This document shows, piece after piece, positions 42,180-53,483 of a DNA stretch of 64,000 bases (within the stretch, counting starts at the first letter, position 1; the number at the start of each line of letters is the position of its first letter). Source of the DNA: Talinum fruticosum (Eukaryota; Streptophyta; Magnoliopsida; Caryophyllales; Talinaceae); the NCBI GenBank assembly GCA_021018815.1, contig JAITYX010000090.1, positions 248,001 to 312,000 on the forward strand, written 5' to 3'. Both the position numbers and the translations under genes were made by a program. The notes below the pieces were generated by a model. It did no database searches. It had not been told where the DNA came from and saw only the letters and a program-made list of their open reading frames with translations.

Positions 42180-44440
42180 GTTCGTGAAATGAGTTTATGC
42201 TGAGAATATTGAATAAATAAAAAAGCAACCTCATTATTGCAACTCCTTTCAGTGTGTCTAACTTGATGACACTTTGAACAAGTCTTCTTATGACCTTTCC
42301 TAGACATAGGACCAAAAGCATGAATTTTTTTCTTTCTAGTCTCTACAGCCTCAAGCCTCCATTTCAAAGCCAAGATCTTCATGGATTTATTAAAAGGAGT
42401 GAAGACGGTAGATTGTTGCTTAACCTCCATATTTTGTCCATTGATTGGATTGATGGTATGTGCAAAAGCCTTCTTATACTTTGTCAATGGAATAGAACTC
42501 GTGCACGTAGTCTTCAATTTTGACTCTTGCCTCTCTCATGAAGGCTATTGCATGCACGCAAGGGATACCGCTTAGTTCCCAAGCCCTACAAGTACATGTT
42601 CTTTGAACTATACTCACCACATAACCCTCATTTCCATGAGAAACACTATACTTGCCACCTCCAGCAGCAAATGGTTTCCTGTATCTTGCGTTGTCCATCA
42701 AATTTTGGACCTTCTTCAATATTCTTGGACATATTTTCTAATCATATGTATCACAAAGATCATGTTTCTTCCCAATTCTCGACATGGCCATCTTGAAAAT
42801 GTTGCCTAGCATGGAGACAATAGGTTTGTACCTTGCCTAATATGAAAATCATCAAAACAAAAAAGGAGTTAGATTAAAAGTAGATCAACTAAAAACATTC
42901 CAAATTGAAATTTATGAAAGAAACCTCTAAAATAGATCCATTCAATATCTCTGCCATGTTGTTATCAACGGTATCGCATTTGGGAGTGTGGCTAAAAAGA
43001 ATGTACACCAATGCTCAGATTTCTTCTTCATAAGAAAATGCCAAGCACTTGGATCGAAGTCTTTCAATATCTTCATATTTCTTTCAAAGGAAGCTTCTGT
43101 AGTTGACTTAGCAATGGCCCAAAAGTACTCTCTGTACTTGACTCCTCTGTATTTTTGCTCAAATTTGCATATACATGTCTTGCACATAACCTGCTCAGCT
43201 TGGGGAGGTCATCCTATATGGAGTCAACTAACCCCTTCTGTTGATCATAAATAATGGTCCACCCAAGGCCATCCCTCATTTGTAGATCAGTTGTAAGCAA
43301 TCTCATAAACCAACCCCAACTGTTGCAATCTTCTTTTTCACAAAACTGCCCAAGCAATCGGATACATTTGATTGTTCACATCTCGCCCTATAGCAACTAG
43401 AATTTTCCCTTTTCAAGGGCCCTTGATAAAGCATCCATCAACAGAAACAACCAGTCTACATCCCTCTAGAAAACCTTGCTTTAATTGCCCAAGACATATA
43501 TATATGCCAGCAAACTGATTATTTAAGCTCTTGTTGGTGGCAATTACGATAGTGCTCAATGGGTTTTTGTTATAAACTCTAAATGCATAGTCTCCTAGCA
43601 TCCAAATAGCCCTATATAGCTACCGACAATCTCATCAAGAGCCTTATTCTTAGCTACATGGCATGTCTTGATTGATATGTTGCAGTTTAAGTGCTCATCA
43701 ACCATACCTTTGAGGACTCTTAATTTGATGTTTGTGTGCAACCTGAATGTTGACATATACCTCCTAGCTAGCCAAGTACTTGTTATTCCTCTTTTTCTCG
43801 TCTCAAAGCTGAAAGGTAAGCAAGTGTGGGCTTTCGTTATGTTCTTAATTTGCCATGAGTGCTTATTGCTGCACCAAGAAGCCCAAAGCTTCCAGTTACA
43901 CCCATTTTCAATACATATAGCTTGATATCTATGCATATCACTTATGGTTACTTGAAGGCGATAGCCATTTAGAATTTTGTAATCCTCTATAGCCATCTTT
44001 AACTGAAGTTTATCTGCAAACTTGAGACTCACCACCAATTGAATATCCTCAGCTGTCACCTTTGGATTAAACTTAGGATAAGAAATTCTCAATCTCCTTG
44101 ATTTGATCCCATTTTTTCTTCCTCCTCTAACTCACTTGGACTGTTACCATTCCCAGACGAAATAAACACCTCATTTATTTCATCATCAAGTAAAGTTTCC
44201 ACACCATTTAACCCAGTCCATCCCTTGAACCATACCTCTTTTCCAATTCTTTCGTGGTTTTTTCATCTCCTTTTCCTTTCTGATGTTGTCTTTCCCTATT
44301 TCAATATCGTCATCATCATCATTATCATATTCACTGTCAGAATCAATCAAGAATTCATCTTCATACTCGTCATGCAAATTAGGTATTTTCTCAAGTTCAG
44401 TTGTCATTTGTACCCCATCATCAACATGTTTGTCATGCAT
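42180..44440 (-). pseudogene. MuDR-type MULE transposase, frameshifted
   Basis: Minus-strand pieces in order: acidic N-terminus (44440-44186, EYDNDDDDDIEIG); DNA-binding domain (44092-43595, FADKLQLKMAIEDYKI, NGCNWKLWASW, KAHTCLPFSFETRKRG); start of the catalytic MULE domain (43601-43413, GCRLVVSVDGCFIKGP with the first catalytic Asp); later catalytic part (43187-42942, KYREYFWAIAKSTTEASF); SWIM zinc finger (42719-42474, CTCRAWELSGIPCVHAIA); and a C-terminal zinc knuckle (CSKCHQVRHTERSC). At least four frame breaks separate them. In the intact family this enzyme cuts and pastes MULEs. Confidence 0.9.
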
Positions 44441-45419
44441 AATAGGTGTTTGCTGAGATTCTACGATTCAGAAAGCATTACACGAAAGCCCAATCAGGAT
44501 GCAGTTTAAGATTATCATATAACACTATAAAAAAATGAAACTTTAATTCCATACATGACTTGTTGATGCTTGTTGTTTACAATTTCTAAGGGCCGAGACA
44601 TAATAAAGAATGTCCGTTTTTCATATTCAAACATTTTATATTTTGACCTTTTCCATTACAAATATCACAGTATATTGATTCACAATGAAAACAACAAATA
44701 ATAGTCTTACAAAAGATTTCTTTAGCAACAATGATCATAAATCAAACCAATTTTCTAATTTTGACCCAATTTTTCATAAACCTTTCCAGACTCTAATACA
44801 TACCTGAAAATGACATTTTCACTTCAAAGATTTTTGTGACCTTGAGAACTTGATCACGTGTGTTGAAAGGAGAGGATAATTTCTAGTCCAAAAATCTCCA
44901 AAATTTGTCAACAATGTTGAGTTGAAAGAGAGCAAGGCAGGGGAAGAGAGGGAGGAGAAGTAGGAGAGTTTTATGGGTTTTCAAATTGGAGGAGTCTATC
45001 TTTTTCAAATTTTGTTTCTATTTCTTTTAACCTTTCTTCTCCTCCCATAATTATTGCCAAATTTTTTAAATATTAAAATTAAATTAAATTAAAAAATTTA
45101 CCGGCAAAATCAAGTAAATAAATAAAACAATGATAGTTTTAGTCCCCAAAAGCAAAACACAATGATAATGGAGATAAAAAATAAAATATGGTGGTAGAAT
45201 GGAAAAAAGTAGAAAATATAGTGGTAAAGTAATCCAAGAGCTCGATTCTCTAATGTCGTGTTACAATTCTTCTCTTCCTTCTTTCTTGTCTTCCTCTTTA
45301 CCTAATTTTAATGTGCACAAAGTGTTACACTTGAACCCACGAATTCATTCTCAACTCGGAGCGAATTAGTGTGCCCATGAATTGTGTTTTGGGTCGTGCT
45401 ACCCAGTTCACCGTCCACA

Positions 45420-45841
45420 AGGGTGTGAGCGAATTCGATAACTAAAATTCAAACCAAAAACCAGAACCGAAAAATAGGTTAACTAAAGAAACTTTTTAAA
45501 AAATGGTTCAGTTAACTGCAGAAAAAGAGTTCCGGTTTTAGTTCAACAGTTTGAAAATTCGGTTAACCAAAATAAAAAAAAAAATTTTCTCAAAATTTTT
45601 AATTTTAAAAACAAAAATTATAAGTATAAAATGTGAATTTTATATTATTTTTGAACGATTAACCAATAACTGAACCAAAAATCCGATTAACCGAACTGAA
45701 AATCAGTTAACCGATGTTTTTGGTTCGGTTATAGTTCGGATTTTGGCCAAATCGAAATTTTCGGCTCAGTTTCGGTTTAAAATTTTCTCGAACCGAAAAA
45801 ATGATTAACCAAAATCAAGTTAACCAACTTTGAGCACCCTA
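45420..45841. mobile_element. hAT-like MITE with AACCG/CGGTT repeats
   Basis: About 420 bp start AGGGTGTGAGCGAATTCG and end GTTAACC..CTTTGAGCACCCT, giving short inverted tips (AGGGTG/CACCCT). The interior is packed with GGTTAAC, CGGTTA, AACCGAA words in both orientations, a composition seen in plant hAT-type non-autonomous elements. No coding capacity. Target duplication not established. Confidence 0.5.
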
Positions 45842-46687
45842 ACCAGATTCATTTGATCGATTTAATTTAAACTTAGATTCTAGATTTTGCTGACAAAAAG
45901 GAAAAACAAAATAGAGTCTAAAAAGAAAAATAAAAAGGAAAGCGCTTGATTTTGGTGAAAATGACAAGACAAAAATGTGGGAAAAATACAGTGGGTCTTA
46001 AGCCCCAGACCATGCGCGTTATACATGAGACGCTATTACTGCTGCATCCTATCCATCTTCCTTTTATTGGCAGCACAATAGTATTTATATTTTTGTTAAT
46101 ATGAAGTAGGAGAGAGTAGACAAAATATATACTCCCGTAGGACTTCGATATAATTTGCGGGCCAAATAGCCGAATATTAACATTTTATAATTGAAATGCA
46201 ACTGTAATTATTGAAAATTTCGTGATATCAAATTATGCTGTTATAATATCAATTTAGACTAAATTAGAGTACTTAAAGATTATTTTACCACAAAACATTT
46301 ATCGTCAATATATATATTCATTCCAAAACGTACAAAATAGCCCTAATGTTTTTTAAAAAATATCAGGAAGCCTGCACCGGGGTGTTTGAGGGGGTTGGGG
46401 GTGTAACGATGTACTAATTCTGTGATTCAGATATGCATCTCATCATTCTTCAGTCACATTGAATTGATGAGCACGACAAACATTAATGACGTTCCGTTTT
46501 TTAATTGTTCTTCTCATTTTGGTCAGAAGGAACAGGCAGCCGCTGACTTGGTCATCTTTGTAATGCGCGAGATAGCTAGCTTTCTTACATAATTCCAGTC
46601 TACAAATAATTTTGATGAAGAGGATTAATTTATTCATCGGCAATCTAGTCATAAGCAAGCCAAGCCCATCCATCTGCAATAGTAATT
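45842..46687. other. Upstream interval of the DUF26 gene
   Basis: AT-rich, no supported gene. This would be promoter sequence of the gene at 46688. No clear TATA box was fixed. The minus-strand ORF at 46443-46679 is not recognised. Confidence 0.4.
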
Positions 46688-47410
46688 ATGAAAGCCTTCT
46701 TATTGCTGTTCCCGCTCTTAATAAACATTGTAAGCTCCGACCGGGTTGGCCTCAACGGCCGGTCGTTCACTTGCTCAGGGGACCAAAACCCGACCAGAAC
46801 CTACCGCAACAACAAATACGTTATTCTATCAAATTTCACCGCGCAATCATCTCTCAAAAGCTACTATAACACCACTTCCGGTGTTAGCCCTAACATAATC
46901 CATGGCTACTACATGTGCCGTCACGACCTTAACCCGGAAGAATGTCGTGATTGCATAGGCAGTGCCGTTACTCTTGTTCAAAGAAGTTCTTGCTTTGACT
47001 ACAATGTGGACGGACAGTTCATCTCAGAAAAGTGTGTCATTCAAGTACTCAAATCGGTCAACATATGGTGACTGGAGATCTTATACTGGAAAAGTCAGTC
47101 CCTTGGGGACAAAGTATCGAATTACCAGGAATACAACCAGACTTTGAGGTCTACATTGGAGATTCTCATCGACACAGCTTCTAAGAGTGGATTTGCAATA
47201 AGGGGAGCCAATATTCCAGAGATATAAGAAGATATACACCTTGGCACAAGTGCACTCCTGATTTGGTCGAAGTTGGATCCTGCGAAGATTGTTTGAGGGC
47301 ACAACTTAATGAGGTTTCGAGTTGCTGTGACGGGTATGAAGGAGCGATGTTAACATCTGTCAAGTGTCAGCTCACGTTCGATACTATGTCGTTTTACCGC
47401 AGTAAGGGTA
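46688..47410 (+). pseudogene. DUF26 (Gnk2/stress-antifungal) cysteine-rich secreted protein, frameshifted
   Basis: The ORF starts MKAFLLLFPLLINIVSS, a signal peptide, followed by a DUF26 domain: TYRNNKYVILSNFTAQSSL, GYYMCRHDLNPEECRDC (C-x8-C-x2-C) and SCFDYNVDGQFISEKC. The frame then shifts near 47036: the neighbouring frame gives SFKYSNRSTYGDW, the usual C..RYSN.S.FG end of domain 1. A second domain follows in further frames: CTPDLVEVGSCEDC and SSCCDGYEGAMLTSVKCQL, TFDTMSFYR. Two DUF26 domains are typical of cysteine-rich receptor-like kinases and CRRSP proteins; no kinase is visible. After FYR an intron may begin (AGTAAGGG). Frameshifts suggest a pseudogene, but sequence error is possible. 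Confidence 0.75.
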
Positions 47411-47642
47411 AACAGGAGCAAGTCGGACCAAGTAACTTATGTGGTTGTGTTTCTGTTTGTGTTTTACAACTTATTAATGTTGCATTAGTTTTTGGGAATC
47501 GAACATTCATGATATGTTATGCATTTGCTGTGTTTATAGTTTTTGAGCAAATGATGTCAAGTTTTTTAGTACATTGCTATTTGCTTTGCAATATTCATGT
47601 TAGCGAGAGGCCAAGTCTGGGTTGGACAAGGCATAAATAGTT
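47411..47642. other. Downstream of the DUF26 gene
   Basis: Non-coding, perhaps intron or 3' region of the DUF26 gene, up to the Copia LTR start at about 47643. Confidence 0.4.
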
Positions 47643-47803
47643 TGTTAAGGTTTGGTAGTCTACTTTGTTTTGGGCTTGGTTTTGTACTTGTTGCCAATTA
47701 TTGTAATTGATATTGTATTTGGTTTCCCAGTGGTCGTGTGGCTATTTAAAGGCCATCAACATAAACAAATACAATCAAGTTTTCAAGGTTTCAAATCTTA
47801 TCA
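47643..47803 (+). mobile_element. Short Copia LTR
   Basis: 161 bp from TGTTAAGGTTTGG to AATCTTATCA (TG...CA) ending exactly at a tRNA-iMet primer site. A TATTTAAAGG element at about 47742 may act as TATA. The other LTR is outside the window. Confidence 0.6.
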
Positions 47804-47820
47804 TGGTATTAGAGCCATGG
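47804..47820 (+). promoter_or_regulatory. tRNA-Met(i) primer binding site
   Basis: TGGTATTAGAGCCATGG matches the usual plant Copia primer site TGGTATCAGAGCCATGG with one change, directly after the LTR; it overlaps the gag ATG. Confidence 0.8.
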
Positions 47821-48248
47821 CTAAGAAAACACCCTTACCCTATGATCTAAACACCAATGACAACCTAGGAAATTTAATTACTCAAGTACCAATATAAGGA
47901 GAGAACAACGACAAATGGAGTAGTGCCATAAAGACCACTACTAGAAATTAGGCTTCTAACGACGTCACTTTAACGACGAATCATACAATTGGTCGTTAAA
48001 AGTTACTAATAACGATGGAATTAATTTTTCGTCGTTTAATTTTATCAAATTATTATTATTACACAACGAATAAAAAATTTGGTCGTTATTACTTTTAATA
48101 TGTTGGTCGTTACTAATATTAGGATTAAAAATTTAATTATAATTAGTATTTCTTTTTTTTAAAATAAATTTTTTAACAAATAAATTAAAAATTTTCCCTC
48201 TAAGGTAAAATTTTAAGTTTGGAAAATCAAAATTAGCCCTCCTAATTC

Positions 48249-48569
48249 TTGTTCAGCTTGTCTTCCATCTCCGCCTCCGGCCTTCGTTCGATCTCTGCTG
48301 CTCACGCTGTCTCAACCGCCGGCTATTGCCGGTCGTCGCCCTCCGCCCTCAATCGTATTCGTCGTTCGCTCGTCTCTCGCACGCTTTCTCTTTCCGACAC
48401 TCAATTGCCAGCGGGAGTTCGTTCCCAGTGGAAAACCCACCCCTCGCTCGCTCTTACCTACCCCTCTCTCGCTCTTACCCTCTCGCCCTCCGCCCTTCTC
48501 ATTCACACCGGCCACCGACGCTCAACCGGCTGCCGAGGAAGCGCTGCCCTTGCCCGATCTGAAGTTTAA
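48249..48569 (+). other. C-rich 5' exon-like block of CACTA 1
   Basis: A GC-rich island (CGCCTCCGGCC, CTCGCTCGC, CTCGCCCTCCG) in AT-rich surroundings, open in several frames. It is placed like the 5' exon of CACTA elements and ends near GTTTAAACAG|GT. The translated sequence is low-complexity and probably untranslated. Confidence 0.4.
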
Positions 48570-50789
48570 ACAGGTCCTTTTAATGCATTTTTTTCTTGTT
48601 TATGTTGAATTTTGTTATGGGTTTTTTGTTTGTGTTGAGGATGGAATCAAATTCTAGGTTTTCTTGATTGAATTTTGATAGAATTTTAATTTTGGGTTCA
48701 ACCTTCTACTACTAACAGCTCGCCGGACTATACTCCTTGGCACCGCCTCCGACCAACTCGCTGCAGCCCCGAATTGCTGGCCTCTTATTTCTCTTTGCAC
48801 ATCTAAGTTTCTGCTTTGATTTGTTCCGATACTCCTTGGCATTGCATCCAGGTACGAGGGTTTATGTTCTGAAAATTATCTCCTAATTTTGTAGTTGATG
48901 TCTGCTTTGATTTGTAATCTTTAATACTTTTATATTTTGTGCGATTGTGTGTCCACGATTTTGATTATTGTTGGGTGAAATTGGAGGTTTGAAATAGCTT
49001 ATCACTGTTGTTTCTTATTATTATGAATTTTGGTAGCTTATGTCGGAATTGTGTCATTTGGTGACCTTGGCATAATTGAGAGAGGCAGAGAAAGAGCTTT
49101 TTAACCATAGTCATCTTGATTCACACCACAACTCAAAGAGGATTGTATCAAACAATACAAACTCTTGAGCATAGGCTTCAAACTCATCGAACCCTGAAAG
49201 CATAGTGAACAGTCAATTTCCATCAATTTCACAGTTAATATGTTAATCACTTTCATTTGAAAATAAAACACTAAAAGAACAATTCAGCAACAAGGACACA
49301 TCAGGTCGATACTTCCAGCTGTGATAGCAGAAAAAGGTTATGTTACGAGTGGGAGCAAAGAATAAAAAGAGCTGCAGAAGAATTTCATAATCAAGAGGTT
49401 AAGATATTATTCTTTTTTTCCCATAATGTGTCCGAGGGTTAACAGAAAATACAGATACGAGTACTTCGTAATCACACGAGTGCTCAATGTGCATTTTAGA
49501 CCCAATGGTTACAATCCTTAACCAGTTGACCTCCCTCTTTCCCTTTTTGAGTAGCTATGATGCATCTCAAAGATTACATCGGGCAAAGCTTTGATTAGTT
49601 GACCTCTTATACAGTTCAACTATCAAAAAGATCAAATTCTCATGAAGCTTAAAACCAGGTAACATTGAACCACTATGATTCATATAACCAAATCAAACCA
49701 AACCAAACCATTCCCAAGTACTCCCACCAAATCTGGGTGGTGGAGGTAGGGATAAGAATGTAAGATGTATGCAGGCTTACACCTAGAACAATATAGCAAA
49801 GAGGTTACTTCCAAGTTCCAATAGATGCCAAATTCAAAAGGTGTCGGCTACAGAGAAATTCAAAAACAAGAGAAAAGGACATCTTGGTGAGACATTTACT
49901 TTAGTCTGCCAAGCCACTTAACCCTCAAAATACTCAAACTTAATACACAAGTTCATGCATTTCTCAAGAGTCAAGTCACTAAGAAGTTGCGCAGTCCCTA
50001 TGTTTGACCACCCTAGTCAGACCAAAACCAAAACATATGCTCGAATATAATAAGATACAAAAAAAGTCAGAAAATGCTAATCCTCCAAAATCCAAAGGTC
50101 CCTTCCCACTTATATTTCAATTCAGGCATCTTAAGTCTTTCCAGAACACCCTTTCTCCAGCTTAACTAAAAGACAACCCTCAATTTGTAATAAAATAATG
50201 ATATACAATCAGAGAAAAGAAAGGAACTAAAGATCACAGGAAACCAAGATTAATCATAATCACAATTCTATAGGTCAAACTAAGAAGAATGTATGTCAGA
50301 TATAGAAGTTGAAGAGAAGTGAAAACAGAAAGAGATAGACTGCAATGATCAAAGGAAGAGAAAAAGAATGCATCAGTAAAGAAGCACATAAAACATTTCT
50401 GTTTCACGTTTGTTGTACATTTTCATGGCTGACTTTTACAAATTTCAATTATGAGTAGTTATTCCTTTGCTTTCCCAAAGAAATTCATCATGGTCATACT
50501 CGTTTAAAATGAAGCAAATCTGGAGGCTGAACAAAGGTCTAGAAAGAGACGAAGATGAAATATAGTTGCACTTTCTTTCATAGTTAATTATTGATATTGA
50601 TGTATTCACATTTATCGAATATGTGTTTCCTTTATTGCACCAGATAAGCTTAGTGTATCCTACCATATGGGTTTGCTGTTGATCATAATTTACTAGTTAC
50701 TAGTGTTCGCTTTGCTAATGTTGCTTATTGTTATGAGGCCCACAGGACATTTGTAGTAGACGTAACAGGCCTACAGGACATCTGCAGTA
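48570..50789. other. Central part of CACTA 1, unassigned
   Basis: About 2.2 kb without recognisable transposon protein. 49080-50400 has a composition unlike the flanks, including CCAAATCAAACCAAACC at about 49688 and CACCAAATCTGGGTGGTGG near 49725. It may be host sequence picked up by the element, in minus orientation, but I do not recognise it. Confidence 0.35.
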
Positions 50790-51175
50790 GCTAACATCCG
50801 CTACTGCTGGCTGTTGCTCATCATCTGTAGCAGCCAGCAACAGATAGCTGCTCTGCTGGCTGCTACAGCCAGCAGATAGCTCCTCTGCTGGCTGCTGCAG
50901 CCAGCATCAGATGGTGCTCTGCTGGCTGCTGCAGCCAGCAGCAGATAGCTGCTCTGCTGGTTGCTGCAGCCAGCAGCAGATGGTGCTGCAGCCAGGAGCA
51001 GATAGCTGCTCTGCTGGCTGCTGCAGCCAGCATCAGATGGTGCTCTGCTGGCTGCTGCAGCCAGCAGCAGATAGCTGCTCTGCTGGTTGCAGCAGCCAGC
51101 AGCAGATGGTGCTGCAGCAGCAGAAGCAGATAGCTGCTCTGCTGGCTCCAGCCAGCAGCTGCTATTATCTACAGC
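50790..51175. repeat. Palindromic GCTG/CAGC minisatellite
   Basis: Tandem units of roughly 35-55 bp built on CTGCTGGCTGCTGCAGCCAG, itself nearly a perfect palindrome, joined by CAGATAGCTGCT or CAGATGGTGCT spacers. Because the array is almost self-complementary, open frames occur on both strands (50801-51256 minus, 50911-51366 plus). These are low-complexity Ala/Cys/Gln/Ser-rich and not considered genes. Confidence 0.9.
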
Positions 51176-51720
51176 AAAAGGGTGCAAAGGACGGGAATGA
51201 GCCATCTTTTCTTCAAATGTTCCGTGAAACTCATAAGAAGGGTGATGAGCTTGCAACTCTAGAGATAACTCAAAAAATATGTACGTATAATATTATAAGC
51301 CTACATTTTTTAACTTTAGTTGGCAAGTGCGATGTATTAATGTCATTGTTGTACTTTATAGGATGAAATCCGAGATGTTATAGAAACAGACCCTTCTCTT
51401 TCCCATTTGGAGGTAGATAGTGTTTTTGTAAAATAATTTTTATAGCATGTTACATGATATTTATGTTTTGTATATGCATTTTTCCTATTTAATGTGCAGG
51501 TTGCTAACAGGGTTTTCAAATCAAAATCGAAAGATCGAGTAGTTGGCTTTAGAGGAGTAAAGGCAAAAGATTTAAGGAGACCTTGTCGTACTAGAGCTAA
51601 ACTTGAAATTGAACTCCATGCTGCTAGAAAGAAATTGAGGTTCTTCATGAACGTGTGGCAATAGTTGAAACAGAATACGAAAAGCTTCAAAATCGTTTAG
51701 AGTCGGTTGAGTCGAAATAG
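51175..51720 (+). pseudogene. TNPA-like (PF03004-type) C-terminal exons of CACTA 1
   Basis: Exon 1 (51175-51280) reads GNEPSFLQMFRETHKKGDEL and ATLEITQKI. Exon 2 (51361-51411), after ...TATAG, reads DEIRDVIETDPSLSHLE before GTAGAT. Exon 3 (51501-51719), after TGTGCAG, reads VANRVFKSKSKDRVVGFRGV, RRPCRTRAKLEIELHAAR and a coiled-coil tail ending LESVESK. The N-terminal DNA-binding half is missing or replaced by the minisatellite, which runs directly into exon 1. Confidence 0.65.
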
Positions 51721-53010
51721 CAAATTTCAAGGATGCCATTTTCCAGCAGTTCAACATCCATAATCCATCGACTTAAACCTTGTTTCGCTAGGTGAGTAGC
51801 TTGATTTAGTTTAATAGAATGCGATGAAATATCAAACATTGTTTGAGGTTAGACATGAAGGTCAATTGTGATTGAAACTTAGTGTAACCGGTTAATAGTT
51901 GACAATTGGGATATACTTCGGCTACCTAAGATTTGTTGTCACATTTAGAGGGAAAGAATTGAAACATTTGCTTTTGAGACTTCCTTTTGGATTTGTGATT
52001 ATAATTGTGATTCTGGAGTAGGAAGGTTATAAAGATAATTGAGACAAATTCATAGTATGATTTTGACATATAGGTTTCAATCAAGTGTAAGAGCACTATT
52101 AAAGACTTGATTTTGCTTGAATTATCGAAGAACTACTCTAAGTTTGGCACTAAGATCTGTTAGCTTTGCTTTGTGGTTCCTTGATTGAACAATATACTTT
52201 TTGATTGTAGGGAACAATATATCTTTTGAGATTGGAAAGAAAGAATGTTGATGTGTAGGAATCATGGATATATTCACTTGCTCTTAACTTGATTAACTTA
52301 AGAGATTTATCCCTTTTTAGAAAGTCTAACCTATTATGCTCCCCCAAGCTCTTCCTGTCTCTTTGTCATGGTGTTGATGCCCTTGGTATAATCCTTCCAT
52401 CCATGAACAAAATTTGTTGGACCATTTTCAAACATTCATGCATCTTTGATATCGATACAGACACAACTTCTGCATGTATTGTAATGCAATGCACTGATGA
52501 TGCAATTGTAGCTCCGAACATCAAATGGTGGTTGTTTGTTTGAGTTACATATGTTTGTTTGATAAGAAGTTGAATAATTTTGCAATTTTGTAAAAGTTCT
52601 AATAATTCTCTATTTTTTGCAGATGTGGACTTGTTTGGAGATGTGGACTGCGCATTCAAGTTCCAACACTTCCTTACCTTTTATGAGTAGTTGATGAAGA
52701 TTTATATTTTCTAAATCATTTGGAGGACTTCATTTGTTTTTTTAGTTTTTTGGTTAATATTGCTTGTACTCGAATATGAATTACTATGAGGACTTCTAGT
52801 TTCCTCGATTGTTTTTAGATTATGTGTTTTAGGATGCTTTTGATATTAGGTTATGTTTTATATTGTGTATTCGCAAACCAGGTGGTATTCAAAGGAATTA
52901 ATACATATCAATTCGAGTTTTTTGTTACTATATATTAATGATCAATAGTTTATTACATTATTTTAAATATTATTGACAAAATTATATAGTTAGGTTATCC
53001 ATAATATTAT
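51721..53010. other. 3' noncoding part of CACTA 1
   Basis: AT-rich, with short ORFs only (52289-52659 on both strands). A phrase MQCTDDAIVAPNIKWWLFV is not recognised. No gene supported. Confidence 0.35.
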
Positions 53011-53483
53011 TAACGATGAAAGTGTTAATCGTTAAAGAAATAACGATGAACCAAATTGGTTGTTAATGATCTTGATTTTAATTTTTGTATTTATGGTTCT
53101 TCTAAATCTACGACGAAAAATTTTATCGTTAATGATATGTAGTTCATCGTTATTCAATCAACTAATTACGATGACATCTTGTTTCATCGTTATTTTAAGT
53201 AACGACTGAAAATTTTAAAGTCATCGTTAAAAGTATTAACGAGGGAAGCACTAACGACGCCTGACGACCAAAATTTTTTGGTCGTTAATCACTTTTAACG
53301 ACGATAAAATGTACTTTTAACGACCAATTTATTCGTCGTTAGAACCCTTTTTCTAGTAGTGGACGTCTCTCCAAGCTTGAAGAAAGTTGGGCTTCATTGA
53401 AGGAAAAGTCGAAAAAGCCTTCGGACCCGAGTAGAACTACAAGATTGGTGGATAGGTCTCGTTGGAAGTAATTTGGAAAATTT

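Larger units (their letters stand above)
40604..45239 (-). mobile_element. Mutator-like element (MULE) with long terminal inverted repeats
   Basis: The left end TCTTGGATTATTTTACCA ... CCATTCTACCAC and the right end (reverse complement) TCTTGGATTACTTTACCA ... CCATTCTACCAC form imperfect inverted repeats of about 70 bp. Between them the minus strand encodes a broken MuDR-type transposase. A 9-bp target duplication could not be fixed, so the true tips may lie some bases further out (AAT.GA.. is shared up to 40596/45247). The 40.75-42.1 kb part is noncoding and carries a tRNA-like sequence. Confidence 0.8.
47936..53361 (+). mobile_element. Complete CACTA element 1 (5.4 kb, non-autonomous)
   Basis: Ends CACTACTAGAAA ... 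TTTCTAGTAGTG, target duplication GAC (47933-47935 and 53362-53364), and subterminal arrays of AACGACGA/TCGTTAA words (47955-48120 and 53010-53345). Removing it restores the Copia gag frame. Inside are a C-rich 5' exon-like block (48249-48569), a palindromic minisatellite (50790-51175), and only the last exons of a TNPA-like gene. No PF02992 transposase is present, so it needs an outside transposase. Confidence 0.95.
47817..53483 (+). pseudogene. Copia gag N-terminus, split by a CACTA element
   Basis: MAKKTPLPYDLNTNDNLGNL and, after a stop, GENNDKWSSAIKT end at 47935. The reading continues after the CACTA element at 53362 as SLQARRKLGFIEGKVEKPSD, then ELQDWW in a shifted frame, as in Copia Gag (...WSSAIKTALQARRKFGFIDG...). 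A second Copia LTR begins at about 53484, ending this fragment. Confidence 0.75.

Noticed and set aside
45420..45841. Regulatory CGGTT-rich element of the DUF26 gene
   Set aside because: The repeats end in inverted AGGGTG/CACCCT tips and look like a hAT-type MITE, so a transposon reading is preferred.
50801..51366. 151-residue ORFs on both strands rich in Cys, Ala, Gln and Ser
   Set aside because: Product of the palindromic minisatellite, low complexity and without homology. Not a secreted cysteine-rich gene.
28909..53345. Regularly spaced short repeats that might suggest a CRISPR-like array (near 28930, 47960, 53010-53345, 54865, 62430)
   Set aside because: Repeats are irregular, occur in both orientations and sit at CACTA ends; this is eukaryotic DNA and they are subterminal transposase-binding repeats.
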